Below are positions 1-6,957 of a stretch of DNA of 16,095 bases, piece after piece (the first letter of the stretch is position 1; each line of letters opens with the position of its first letter). Made by a program: the position numbers and the translations under genes. Below the pieces are notes generated by a model. That model made no database searches and was not told the origin of the DNA. It saw only the letters and a list, made by a program, of their open reading frames with translations. Source of the stretch: Verrucomicrobiales bacterium (GTDB taxonomy: Bacteria > Verrucomicrobiota > Verrucomicrobiia > Verrucomicrobiales > Akkermansiaceae); assembly GCA_002729295.1 (NCBI GenBank), contig PBTU01000166.1, positions 1 to 16,095 of the forward strand, read 5' to 3'.

Positions 1-766
1 GTTGGGGCTGGTGACAATTTCAGTGGGCTATGTATACGCACGCTGGGCCAACGAGCGCTTTGAGATCCCATTTCGGGAAGTGGATCTTCCTGAGGTGGAG
101 AAGGAGGAAGAGAGAGAGCTTCCCGGATTGGGTTGGTCGATTTTTCCAATCTTGCTGCCGCTCATTTTGATTAGCGTGGGAACCTTTGTGAAGATGCAAG
201 GAGAGGTTCCGGATTGGTTGGTGATATTGAGTGATAAAAATATTGCGATGGCGCTCGGTGCGGGGGCTGCGATGATTTTGGCGTCGCGATATTGTGAGTT
301 GAAGAGAGTGGTGAATGAGGCGCTCTCCAGTGGCGGGGTAATTATCTTGATCACCGCGGCGGGTGCGGCTTTTGGGGCGGTATTGAAAGGGACCGGAATT
401 GGCGGAGAGCTTTCAGGAATGGTTGGAAGCGGAGAGAGCGTGCTTCTGCTGGCCTTTGGGCTGACCGCACTCGTTCGCTTTGCGCAGGGATCAGCCACGG
501 TGGCGATGATCACATCGGTAGGCATCGTTGCGCCGATGGTTTTGGAGGCAGAACTGGGATTTCACGCAGTCTATGTCGCTCTCGCGATTGGCTGTGGTTC
601 CAAGCCACTCCCATGGATGAACGACAGCGGCTTTTGGATTGTCTCAAAGATGTCCGGGATGAATGAAAAGGAAACGCTCAAGACCTTCTCGGTGATGCTT
701 TCCCTGATGGGTGTGACGGGTTTTGCCGTGGTGTGGATCGCGAGCCGGGTGCTGCCGATGGTTTAG
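1..766 (+). CDS. GntP-family permease, C-terminal part (5' end outside window)
   Basis: This is the last 254 or so residues of a polytopic inner-membrane transporter. The frame is open to the left edge, and GntP-family proteins are usually about 440-450 residues, so roughly the first 190 are missing. Hydrophobic segments lie near residues 47-63, 81-97, 103-128, 146-178, 187-200 and 225-250. Family-like signatures are the GGVIILITAAGAAFG stretch near 110-124, an AQGSATVAM motif near 161-169 and GCGSKPLPWMNDSGFW near 197-212. Known family members import gluconate or related sugar acids with protons, but the substrate cannot be told from this fragment. The acidic loop near residues 29-42 (EVEKEEERE) is probably a cytoplasmic or periplasmic linker. 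The gene is convergent with the sulfatase gene downstream. Family assignment is fairly sure; substrate is unknown. Confidence 0.85.
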   Translation, partial: LGLVTISVGYVYARWANERFEIPFREVDLPEVEKEEERELPGLGWSIFPILLPLILISVGTFVKMQGEVPDWLVILSDKNIAMALGAGAAMILASRYCELKRVVNEALSSGGVIILITAAGAAFGAVLKGTGIGGELSGMVGSGESVLLLAFGLTALVRFAQGSATVAMITSVGIVAPMVLEAELGFHAVYVALAIGCGSKPLPWMNDSGFWIVSKMSGMNEKETLKTFSVMLSLMGVTGFAVVWIASRVLPMV

Positions 767-816
767 GTTTCCCCTGGGAGATTGAAAAGTGAGAGCATTA
801 GTTGCCTTGTCACGAG

Positions 817-924
817 ATGAATAGGCAAGATGACGTCTTTGAAAAAATCAGCGAAGGAGCGCTCGAGCTTCCTTTGGATAGGTTTTTTCAGAGTGGAGAA
901 AAACTGGTTCGGTGGGGAATTTAA
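817..924 (+). CDS. Possible 35-residue small protein between convergent genes
   Basis: A short ATG-initiated frame of 35 codons fills most of the gap between the permease and the sulfatase. It begins MNRQDDVFEKISEGA and ends LVRWGI, with a helix-like, mixed-charge composition that reads like protein. Its TAA stop shares the palindromic TTAA with the sulfatase stop, so the two frames overlap by four bases tail to tail. No ribosome binding site is evident and no family is recognised. It could equally be chance or the tail of a degraded gene. Confidence 0.22.
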   Translation: MNRQDDVFEKISEGALELPLDRFFQSGEKLVRWGI

Positions 925-2801
925 AATTTCCAGGATCGAGCGATTGAGCTGCCCTGGGATTGTAGTTTTAAGGAATCAACTTTGATGGCTTGATCGCCCG
1001 CTGGTAAATGGAGGCGGAGGATGCCGAGGTTTTCTTTTGCGGGAAGGCCGAGGGTGAGCTCGGTCCACTTGCCTGTTTTGAGAGTGAAGGGGACGGATTG
1101 GGGGGTGGGGGTGTTATTGGCCCAGGAGACTTTTCCCTTTCCGCCTTTGGGGGAAAGCACCCTGAAGGTGATTTTTGTGGGACCGCTGAATTGACCGGCG
1201 CCAGTGCCAAGGAAAGGATTGGGGGCGGTGCCTTTGAGGGTGATAATTCCGTCTTTGACGGTGGCTTGGCAGTTCCGGGCTTTCCAGCCTTGGAGTTCTT
1301 TGCGGAAGGGATCGTCTTTGGCGGGTTTCTTTTTGTTGCTGCGATCTTTGCCGACACCAACTAACTCGGGTTGGTATTTTTTAGGATCGAAGGCGGGATT
1401 GGGGACGGGGAGGACGGCTTTGCTTTCCTCTAGAAATTCCACGATGAGTTGCTCGAGTTCGCGGACGGTCTCGGGATTTTCTTTGGCGCGGTTGTTCTTT
1501 TCGCCGATATCCTTGCTGAGATCGTAGAGGTGATAGTGATGGGCTTGATTTTCGCCTTGGAAGAATTCGCGGATGAGCTTCCAGTGGTCGTGGTGGACCG
1601 AGACGGAGGGCGGAAGCCAGTCGGGGACGGGTGGGTTGTGGGGAAAGTAAGTGAAGATGGGACCGCGTTCTTGTGAGGCTCCTTTGAGGGCTTTGGCGAT
1701 ACTGACCCCGTCAAATTTTTGGTTCTCTTCGGTTTTGAGATCGAGGAGTTCGGCGAAGGTGGGGAAGAAGTCGATGGACTGAACGAGGGTGTCGTTGGTG
1801 GAAGCCGATTTGATGTGGCCGGGCCAGGAGACGATCATGGGAACACGCACGCCGCCTTCGAACATAGTGGCCTTGCCGCCGCGAAGAGGCGTATTGCTGG
1901 TTGGGGTGGTGCCATTGACTTCGTTATACATGTTGCCACCGTTGTCGGAAAAGAAAACGATGATGGTATTGTCGGTGAGTTTGAGCCGATCAAGAGTGTC
2001 CATCAAGGCGCCAACGGCATCATCCATCGATTCGACCATCGCTGCGTAGGTGGGACTGCGTTGCGGGTCTTTGGGGTCAATGAGGCCTCGGTATTTTTCG
2101 ATGAGGTCTTTCTTGGCGTCGAAGGGAGCATGGACGGAGAACATCCAGTAGTTGAGGAAGAAGGGTTTATCTTTGTTCCTCTCCATGAAGGCCACGGCTT
2201 CCCGGGCCATACGGTCTTCGATGTGTTCGTTGGGCGTATTGGGATCGAAGTCGGGATATTTCCAGGGAGCGACGAAACTCCCGGCGGGTCCAGGTCCGTG
2301 CCAGTGTGGGATGTCGAGGTCGAATCCGTGTTCAAGCGGTGAGTGAGGTTCGGCGCCGAGGTGCCACTTGCCAAAGTGGCTGGTGGCGTATCCGGAGTCA
2401 CGGAAGGACTCGGCGAGGGTATAGTATTTTGTGTCGAGTCGGTTGACGGGAGTGGGCTGGATCGCTTTGTTTTGCGGGGCTGATCTTTTTCCTTCGGCCG
2501 CGGTGAGGATGGGTTTGCCGGTGTGGCAGTTGGGGGTGGTCAGCATGGTGGTGGCCGGGTTGAGGCCCGTGAGAATGCTGGAGCGTGTGGGCGTGCAAAG
2601 CGGGCTGGCGGCGTAGGCCCGGGTAAAGGTCATGCCGCGCTTGGCGAGCCTATCGAGGTTGGGGGTTTGGTAGAGCTTGGTGTGACCGTAAACCGTGGTG
2701 TCGGCCCAGCCAAGGTCGTCGGCAAGAATGTAGACGACGTTGGGTTTTTTTTCAGCGTGCAGGAAGGTCGCGAGGAATAAGGTGAGGAGAGGAATTCTCA
2801 T
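921..2801 (-). CDS. Secreted formylglycine-type sulfatase (arylsulfatase A-like) with C-terminal extension
   Basis: This 626-residue protein hydrolyses sulfate esters, probably on polysaccharide outside the cytoplasm. A short signal peptide (residues 1-16, MRIPLLTLFLATFLHA) precedes the catalytic domain at about 18-350. The sulfatase motif C-T-P-T-R has C69 as the residue converted to formylglycine, so an FGE or anSME enzyme must exist elsewhere. Metal and active-site residues visible are D28-D29 (ILADDLGWAD), K145 and H147 (GKWHLG), H224, D286-N287 (FSDNGGN) and K310. A sulfatase C-terminal subdomain follows at about 390-465. Residues 510-626 are an extra module rich in predicted beta strands, which may be carbohydrate-binding but is not assigned. 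The length exceeds the usual 450-520 because of this tail. The gene lies 163 bases downstream of the dehydrogenase gene on the same strand. Substrate specificity cannot be read from the sequence. Confidence 0.95.
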   Translation of the reverse strand: MRIPLLTLFLATFLHAEKKPNVVYILADDLGWADTTVYGHTKLYQTPNLDRLAKRGMTFTRAYAASPLCTPTRSSILTGLNPATTMLTTPNCHTGKPILTAAEGKRSAPQNKAIQPTPVNRLDTKYYTLAESFRDSGYATSHFGKWHLGAEPHSPLEHGFDLDIPHWHGPGPAGSFVAPWKYPDFDPNTPNEHIEDRMAREAVAFMERNKDKPFFLNYWMFSVHAPFDAKKDLIEKYRGLIDPKDPQRSPTYAAMVESMDDAVGALMDTLDRLKLTDNTIIVFFSDNGGNMYNEVNGTTPTSNTPLRGGKATMFEGGVRVPMIVSWPGHIKSASTNDTLVQSIDFFPTFAELLDLKTEENQKFDGVSIAKALKGASQERGPIFTYFPHNPPVPDWLPPSVSVHHDHWKLIREFFQGENQAHHYHLYDLSKDIGEKNNRAKENPETVRELEQLIVEFLEESKAVLPVPNPAFDPKKYQPELVGVGKDRSNKKKPAKDDPFRKELQGWKARNCQATVKDGIITLKGTAPNPFLGTGAGQFSGPTKITFRVLSPKGGKGKVSWANNTPTPQSVPFTLKTGKWTELTLGLPAKENLGILRLHLPAGDQAIKVDSLKLQSQGSSIARSWKF

Positions 2802-2835
2802 GTGGGGAAATGATACGGCTTTGGACGGCGGATGC

Positions 2836-2858
2836 CTTAATTGGGAATTAAGTTTTTT
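2836..2858. promoter_or_regulatory. AT-rich 7-bp inverted repeat followed by T6, upstream of the sulfatase
   Basis: A perfect inverted repeat, CTTAATT-GGG-AATTAAG at 2836-2852, is followed by TTTTTT at 2853-2858. Read on the plus strand it resembles a weak terminator, but no plus-strand gene precedes it. Both flanking genes are on the minus strand, and on that strand the run is A before the stem, so it does not look like a terminator for the dehydrogenase. It lies 35-51 bases upstream of the sulfatase start, where an operator or promoter element would be expected. The function is inferred only from position and symmetry. Confidence 0.35.
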
Positions 2859-2964
2859 GATGATATTGACTGGGCGCTGGGCTTGTCCTCTTTCTTGTCC
2901 GCGAGAAAGTTAAGAGCTCTACGCTGAACGCTAATCGCCAGTGTCCTGGTGCTCTGTCATTGCC

Positions 2965-5526
2965 TTATTCGACGCGGAACCAGTCGAGGTTAGTGAGGTG
3001 TTTTTGGCCGGGGTTGGTGAAGGTGAGGCGGAGGTTGATGAGGCCTCCCGGGAGGTTTTCGAGGGGGACGGTGACTTCCTGCCACTTGTTCCAGTCGCCG
3101 GTGGGTTTGAGTTGGGCGGTGGCGATTCTTTTGTCGTTGGCAGTTACGGTGACGGTGGCTCCGGGGCCGGCGGAGGCGTAGTAGAAGGTGATCTTTTGGC
3201 AGCCCGTGAGGCGGAAGCGGTGATACTCGGACCACTGGTCGTGGTTGATGGCTCCGATGAAGGCTTTGCCGTCCTTGGCGGATTCGTTGAGCAATTTAGG
3301 GCCTCCGTTTTTGGAAAAGTTTTCGGCCTGGATGGTGCGGGATTGCAGTCGGATGGTGGTGGTGCCGGAGAGGGGTGAAGCCTTGCCGGAGTGGGCGCCG
3401 AGGTCGGTGTGATTGGCGGAGAGTTCGAGCGTGCCTTGGTGGGAAGGCGTGACGAGGGTGCCGGAAACTCCGCGGGAGATTTGGGGTGCCGTGGTTTCGC
3501 TGAGGGAGTAGATCCAGCTGACCATCGCAGTGACTTGATCGCGGGAAAGATTGGGATGGGGAAGCATGGGGACCTCTCCCCAGACTTTGGCAGAGCCGGA
3601 GATGACATGCTGCACGGATTGGTCGAAGGAGGTGGGATTGCCTTTGTAGCGTTTTGCGATTTCGGTGAAGGAGGGACCGATGAGTTTTTGGCTGGCGTGG
3701 TGGCAATTGAAACAATCGGAAGCACGAATGGCCGAGAGGCCGGGTGATTCCTTGGCGAGAGGAGCGAGTGTGATCACGCTAGCGGCGAAGGTATCGGGAG
3801 ATTTCTTTGAATCGCCATCTTCGGCGTCCGTGATGTGAAGGCGATAGGCGAGGGGTTTTTCGGGAGTGAAGAAGGAACCGTCGAGTGGTTCTTTGAAAGT
3901 GAGGGCGGGAGGATTGTTACCTGTGGTGATGGTGTGGGTCGTGGTGCCGGTGGCTCCGGATGGGTCGGTGACTTTGAGGGTGATGGGGTGGTCGCCGGGT
4001 TCGTTGAGGGTGAGGGCTGGTTTTTGAGAGGTGGAAAATTCGATGCCTTGAAAAGACCACGAGTAGCGGAGCTTTTCTCCTTCGGGATCTTGAGAGGAAG
4101 AGGCATCGAGTTGGATTATGAGGGGAAGCGCGCCGTGTTTTTTATCGGCCTCGAATCGCGCAAGGGGCTTGAGGTTTCCATGGAGGTAGGAAATGTGGAG
4201 GAGTCGGGCGTCCTTGTTGTCGCCCCAGGTGGCTCCGTAGTCGAGGAACCAGAGGGTTCCGTCGGGAGCGAAGAGGGCATCGGAGGGGCGGCGGATTTTG
4301 ACGGGGAGAGGGAAGTCTTCAATGCTGGCAAGGTTTTGGTTTTCATCGAGGCGAGCCCACTTAATGAAGGGACGGTTCCAGTCCCAGAAGAGAAGGCAGT
4401 TGTCGTAGTGGGCGGGCAGGCCGTGTGTTTTTTCGAACTCGGGGCGGTGGTGAAAAACGGGACCGGCGCAGGCGGTGCGGCCGCCTTTCTTGAGGATGGG
4501 GAATTCCTCTGAGTCGGCGTAGGGATAAAAGATGAAGGCAGGTTTCGCGGGTGGGAGGTCGTGACGTCCGGTGTTGAGGGGCGAGTCGTTGATCGGTTTG
4601 GCAGGGTCGTATTTTTTACCGACCTTGCCATTGGTGAAATCGACGAAGGCATAGGGTTTGTTGTCGGCAATGAAGTAGGGCCAGCCGAAGAATCCGGCTT
4701 GGCGGGCCTGGTTGATTTCGTCGTGCCCACGCGGGCCACGGGGGCCGTCCTTTCCGGCGTCGGGTCCAACGTCGCCCCAGTAGAGGTGGCCGGATTTTGG
4801 ATCGATGGAAAACTTCCACGGGTTGCGGCATCCCATGATGTAGATTTCCGGTTTGGTTCCGGAGGTGCCCAGAGGGAAAAGGTTGCCGTCGGGGATGGAA
4901 TAGGAGGCGTCGGGATTGACTTTGATGCGGATGATGCCGCCGCGAAAGTCGTTAGGATTAGCGGAGGATTTTTCGGCGTTCCAGGGTTCGCGTCCCGGGC
5001 GGCGATCAATGGGGGCGTAGGAGGCGGAGTCGCCAAAGGGATGGGTGTTGTCACCGGCCGAGGCGTAAAGGCAGCCGTCGGGGCCGAACTGAAGCATGCC
5101 GCCGTGGTGGCAACACTCGCGACGTTGAATGCCCCATTCGAGGACTTTCTTTTCATCGATAAGTCGGTCGCCTTGGAGCGTAAAGCGGCTGATGCGTTGG
5201 CCCACAAAATCTGCGGGTGAGTAGAGAAGGAAGAGGTGTTGGTTGTTTGCAAAATTTGGATCGAGCGTAATCCCAAGAAGGCCGTTCTCTTGTTCGCCGA
5301 AGACCTTGATTTCGGCGATGGTAGTCCGGCTTCCTGTAGTGGGATCGATGCGGTTGACCTTGCCCTGGAGTTCGATGAGAAAGATTGAGCCGTTGGGCGC
5401 AAGATCGAATCCCATGGGGCGGGCGAAGTTTTCTGCGATGGTTTTGGATTGAAAGCGGAAAGCATCCATTCCGTGAGCAAGGCTGGCGAGAGCAAGGGTG
5501 GGGATGAGCTTAAGAAACGAAGTCAT
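2965..5526 (-). CDS. Secreted PQQ-type sugar dehydrogenase with PKD, cytochrome c and CBM6-like domains
   Basis: This 853-residue exported protein probably oxidises a sugar or cyclic polyol and passes electrons to its own heme. The order is signal peptide (1-19), glucose/sorbosone dehydrogenase-like beta-propeller (about 28-445), PKD domain (455-535), an Ig-like or linker stretch (540-595), a class I cytochrome c (600-680) and a C-terminal CBM6-like sandwich (731-852, opening IQAENFS). In the propeller, H141 in CHHGGMLQFGPDG and R234 in RNPWKFSIDP match the catalytic His and Arg positions of soluble PQQ glucose dehydrogenase. The heme motif is C605-F-N-C608-H609, with M654 (VPMLPHP) as likely sixth ligand. 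An AAGG eight bases before the ATG serves as ribosome binding site. PQQ use is inferred from family; some relatives bind no PQQ. The sulfatase gene follows on the same strand. Confidence 0.9.
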   Translation of the reverse strand: MTSFLKLIPTLALASLAHGMDAFRFQSKTIAENFARPMGFDLAPNGSIFLIELQGKVNRIDPTTGSRTTIAEIKVFGEQENGLLGITLDPNFANNQHLFLLYSPADFVGQRISRFTLQGDRLIDEKKVLEWGIQRRECCHHGGMLQFGPDGCLYASAGDNTHPFGDSASYAPIDRRPGREPWNAEKSSANPNDFRGGIIRIKVNPDASYSIPDGNLFPLGTSGTKPEIYIMGCRNPWKFSIDPKSGHLYWGDVGPDAGKDGPRGPRGHDEINQARQAGFFGWPYFIADNKPYAFVDFTNGKVGKKYDPAKPINDSPLNTGRHDLPPAKPAFIFYPYADSEEFPILKKGGRTACAGPVFHHRPEFEKTHGLPAHYDNCLLFWDWNRPFIKWARLDENQNLASIEDFPLPVKIRRPSDALFAPDGTLWFLDYGATWGDNKDARLLHISYLHGNLKPLARFEADKKHGALPLIIQLDASSSQDPEGEKLRYSWSFQGIEFSTSQKPALTLNEPGDHPITLKVTDPSGATGTTTHTITTGNNPPALTFKEPLDGSFFTPEKPLAYRLHITDAEDGDSKKSPDTFAASVITLAPLAKESPGLSAIRASDCFNCHHASQKLIGPSFTEIAKRYKGNPTSFDQSVQHVISGSAKVWGEVPMLPHPNLSRDQVTAMVSWIYSLSETTAPQISRGVSGTLVTPSHQGTLELSANHTDLGAHSGKASPLSGTTTIRLQSRTIQAENFSKNGGPKLLNESAKDGKAFIGAINHDQWSEYHRFRLTGCQKITFYYASAGPGATVTVTANDKRIATAQLKPTGDWNKWQEVTVPLENLPGGLINLRLTFTNPGQKHLTNLDWFRVE

Positions 5527-5588
5527 GTTGATGACCTTGTAACTAGCAGTTTGCCTATTCGTTCAGCAAGAGGATAAGACTAACAGAG

Positions 5589-5837
5589 TTAATCGAGGTC
5601 GAATTGGTGCTTTATTGCAGAGGAGAGCAAGCGAAGGCCGGGAGTCAATTTTCCCCGCCTCAATATTGTGGTGGATTTTCTGATTTTGTTGAGATGGTCG
5701 GTTTCGAAGTGAAGAAGCAAAGCTTCACTTTCGTAGGCGTAATTTCCGGTGTGTAGCTTCAGAAATTTCTCGGATGTGGTTGTCGTAAATCTCTTGAGTG
5801 CCTCTTTGAAATAGCTGGGAGATAAAAAAAGATTCAA
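5589..5837 (-). CDS. Doubtful 82-residue ORF in the divergent intergenic region
   Basis: This frame begins with TTG and ends with TAA, between the dehydrogenase gene and the sigma factor gene. The frame stays open upstream of the TTG into the start of the sigma gene, so the TTG is not a compelling start. Composition is helix-forming and basic, with LSPSYFKEALKRF near residues 5-17 loosely recalling the recognition helix of AraC-type regulators; that resemblance is weak and unproven. It looks more AT-rich than its neighbours. It may be a small protein, a remnant of a regulator, or chance. The rest of 5527-5886 holds the expected divergent promoters, but I could not identify convincing -35/-10 pairs. 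Confidence 0.25.
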   Translation of the reverse strand: MNLFLSPSYFKEALKRFTTTTSEKFLKLHTGNYAYESEALLLHFETDHLNKIRKSTTILRRGKLTPGLRLLSSAIKHQFDLD

Positions 5838-5886
5838 ATTTCGGCAATAAAGTAGGTGAATCTCCGTTAGTGCTCTCTGAACCCCT

Positions 5887-6444
5887 GTGGATGACTCTCT
5901 CTTAATTCGAAAATTCTGCAGCGATGGGGATGGCGATGCTGCCGTCGAGTTGCTGGGGAAATATCAACGGGCGCTCTATCAATTTATTTGGCAAATGCTA
6001 CACCACTCACAAGATTGCGAAGATGCGATGCAGGAGACTTTTTCCAAGGCTCTTCTCGCACTACCGCGCTATCGGGAGGAAAATCACTTCAAGAGTTGGT
6101 TGTTTCGAATTGGTCGTAATGAGGCTGTCGAAATTATTCGTCGCCGCCGTCGCACCGTGGTTGCTGAAGCACCAGAGGAATGCCTCGGCACTGATCCCTT
6201 GATCGATCGTCAGCCTGCGGCAAGGGAAGTGATGGAGCAAAAAGAACGCTTGCAGTCTCTCGACAGGGCCATCGCCCAACTTCCAGATGCTGAGCGGGAG
6301 GTGCTGGCCCTGCGTTTGCAGGGCGACCTCCCTTTTAAGGAAATTGCTCAAGTAATTGATGTTCCGATCGGAACGGTGTTGGCCAGGATGCACCGCGCCA
6401 AGAAGCGGCTGAAACCTCTCCTGAAATCTGAATCGAACGAGTAG
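5887..6444 (+). CDS. ECF sigma factor (sigma-70 family, verrucomicrobial/planctomycete type)
   Basis: This 185-residue sigma factor directs RNA polymerase to a dedicated promoter set, very likely including its own operon. Region 2 spans about 20-90, with the core-binding and -10 recognition helices around DCEDAMQETFSKALLALPRYR (43-63) and SWLFRIGRNEAVEIIRRRR. Region 4 spans about 120-178, with LPDAEREVLALRLQGDLPFKEIA and the HTH recognition helix VPIGTVLARMHRAKKRLK. There is no region 3, as expected for ECF factors. The start is GTG at 5887, since an in-frame TGA lies at 5878-5880. No Shine-Dalgarno is evident. Four bases separate its stop from the anti-sigma-like gene, indicating co-transcription and paired function. 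The ECF subgroup and target promoter are not determined. Confidence 0.93.
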   Translation: MDDSLLIRKFCSDGDGDAAVELLGKYQRALYQFIWQMLHHSQDCEDAMQETFSKALLALPRYREENHFKSWLFRIGRNEAVEIIRRRRRTVVAEAPEECLGTDPLIDRQPAAREVMEQKERLQSLDRAIAQLPDAEREVLALRLQGDLPFKEIAQVIDVPIGTVLARMHRAKKRLKPLLKSESNE

Positions 6445-6448
6445 GACG

Positions 6449-6955
6449 ATGAACTCAAAGACCGAAGATGATCTGTTGCTCTATTGGAGTGGTGAAGCGG
6501 ATTCCAAACTCTCTGCCGAAATTGAGGCTCTTCTCGAAAAGGATCCGGCTGCTCAACGATACCTCGAGGAGATGGATCAGCTTAATGTTCTTCGTGGTGA
6601 ACTAGCAGATCTACCGGCGATGAACCCGTCACGCTCATTCGCTCTTGAAGCGGTGACTGAAAGGTTGGTTAAGAAAAAAATTCCCCGATTCCCTCTCCCT
6701 TGGATCGCGGCCGCAGCAGTAGTGATCGCAGTGATTGCCGTGGGCACCAAGTCGTGGTTTCATGAAGGAACCAGCCCAGCCGAGGAGGTCGTTGTCAAAG
6801 AGGAGGAAACTTCAAGTGAACCTGCCACGAGGGCGAAACTTTCAGAGCGGCTCTTTTCTACACGTCCTCAAGATCCCGCTCTGGAGCGAATTTCCATCGC
6901 CCGTGACCGGGCCCGCAAACTACGAACCGAACTCAACCACTTACCCAACTCCTAA
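6449..6955 (+). CDS. Single-pass membrane anti-sigma-like protein
   Basis: This 168-residue protein probably holds the sigma factor encoded just upstream at the membrane. The cytoplasmic part (1-80) starts with an acidic helical stretch (DDLLLYWSGEADSKLSAEIEALLEKDPA) of the sort seen in anti-sigma N-termini of this phylum, followed by a basic KKKIPR that suits the positive-inside rule. One membrane helix spans about 82-100 (PLPWIAAAAVVIAVIAVG). The remaining 65 or so residues would be periplasmic and end in a basic helical segment. No HxxxCxxC zinc-binding motif is present, so it is not a ZAS-type anti-sigma factor. Function is inferred mainly from its position, size and topology. Two bases separate its stop from the GTG of the next gene. 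Confidence 0.75.
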   Translation: MNSKTEDDLLLYWSGEADSKLSAEIEALLEKDPAAQRYLEEMDQLNVLRGELADLPAMNPSRSFALEAVTERLVKKKIPRFPLPWIAAAAVVIAVIAVGTKSWFHEGTSPAEEVVVKEEETSSEPATRAKLSERLFSTRPQDPALERISIARDRARKLRTELNHLPNS

Positions 6956-6957
6956 TC

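Noticed and set aside
802..828. TTGCCT/AGGCAA inverted repeat as a terminator between convergent genes
   Set aside because: The arms are only 6 bp with a 15-base loop and no T-run on either strand.
1719..2342. Long plus-strand frame opposite the sulfatase
   Set aside because: Gly/Val/Glu-rich antisense shadow; the minus frame holds all sulfatase catalytic residues.
4561..5220. 219-residue plus-strand frame opposite the dehydrogenase
   Set aside because: Antisense shadow with no recognisable domain; the minus-strand propeller explains the sequence.
4116..5495. 459-residue minus-strand frame inside the dehydrogenase gene
   Set aside because: It is a Pro/Ser/Thr-rich shifted-frame reading of a GC-rich gene; the overlapping frame has clear domains and heme motifs.
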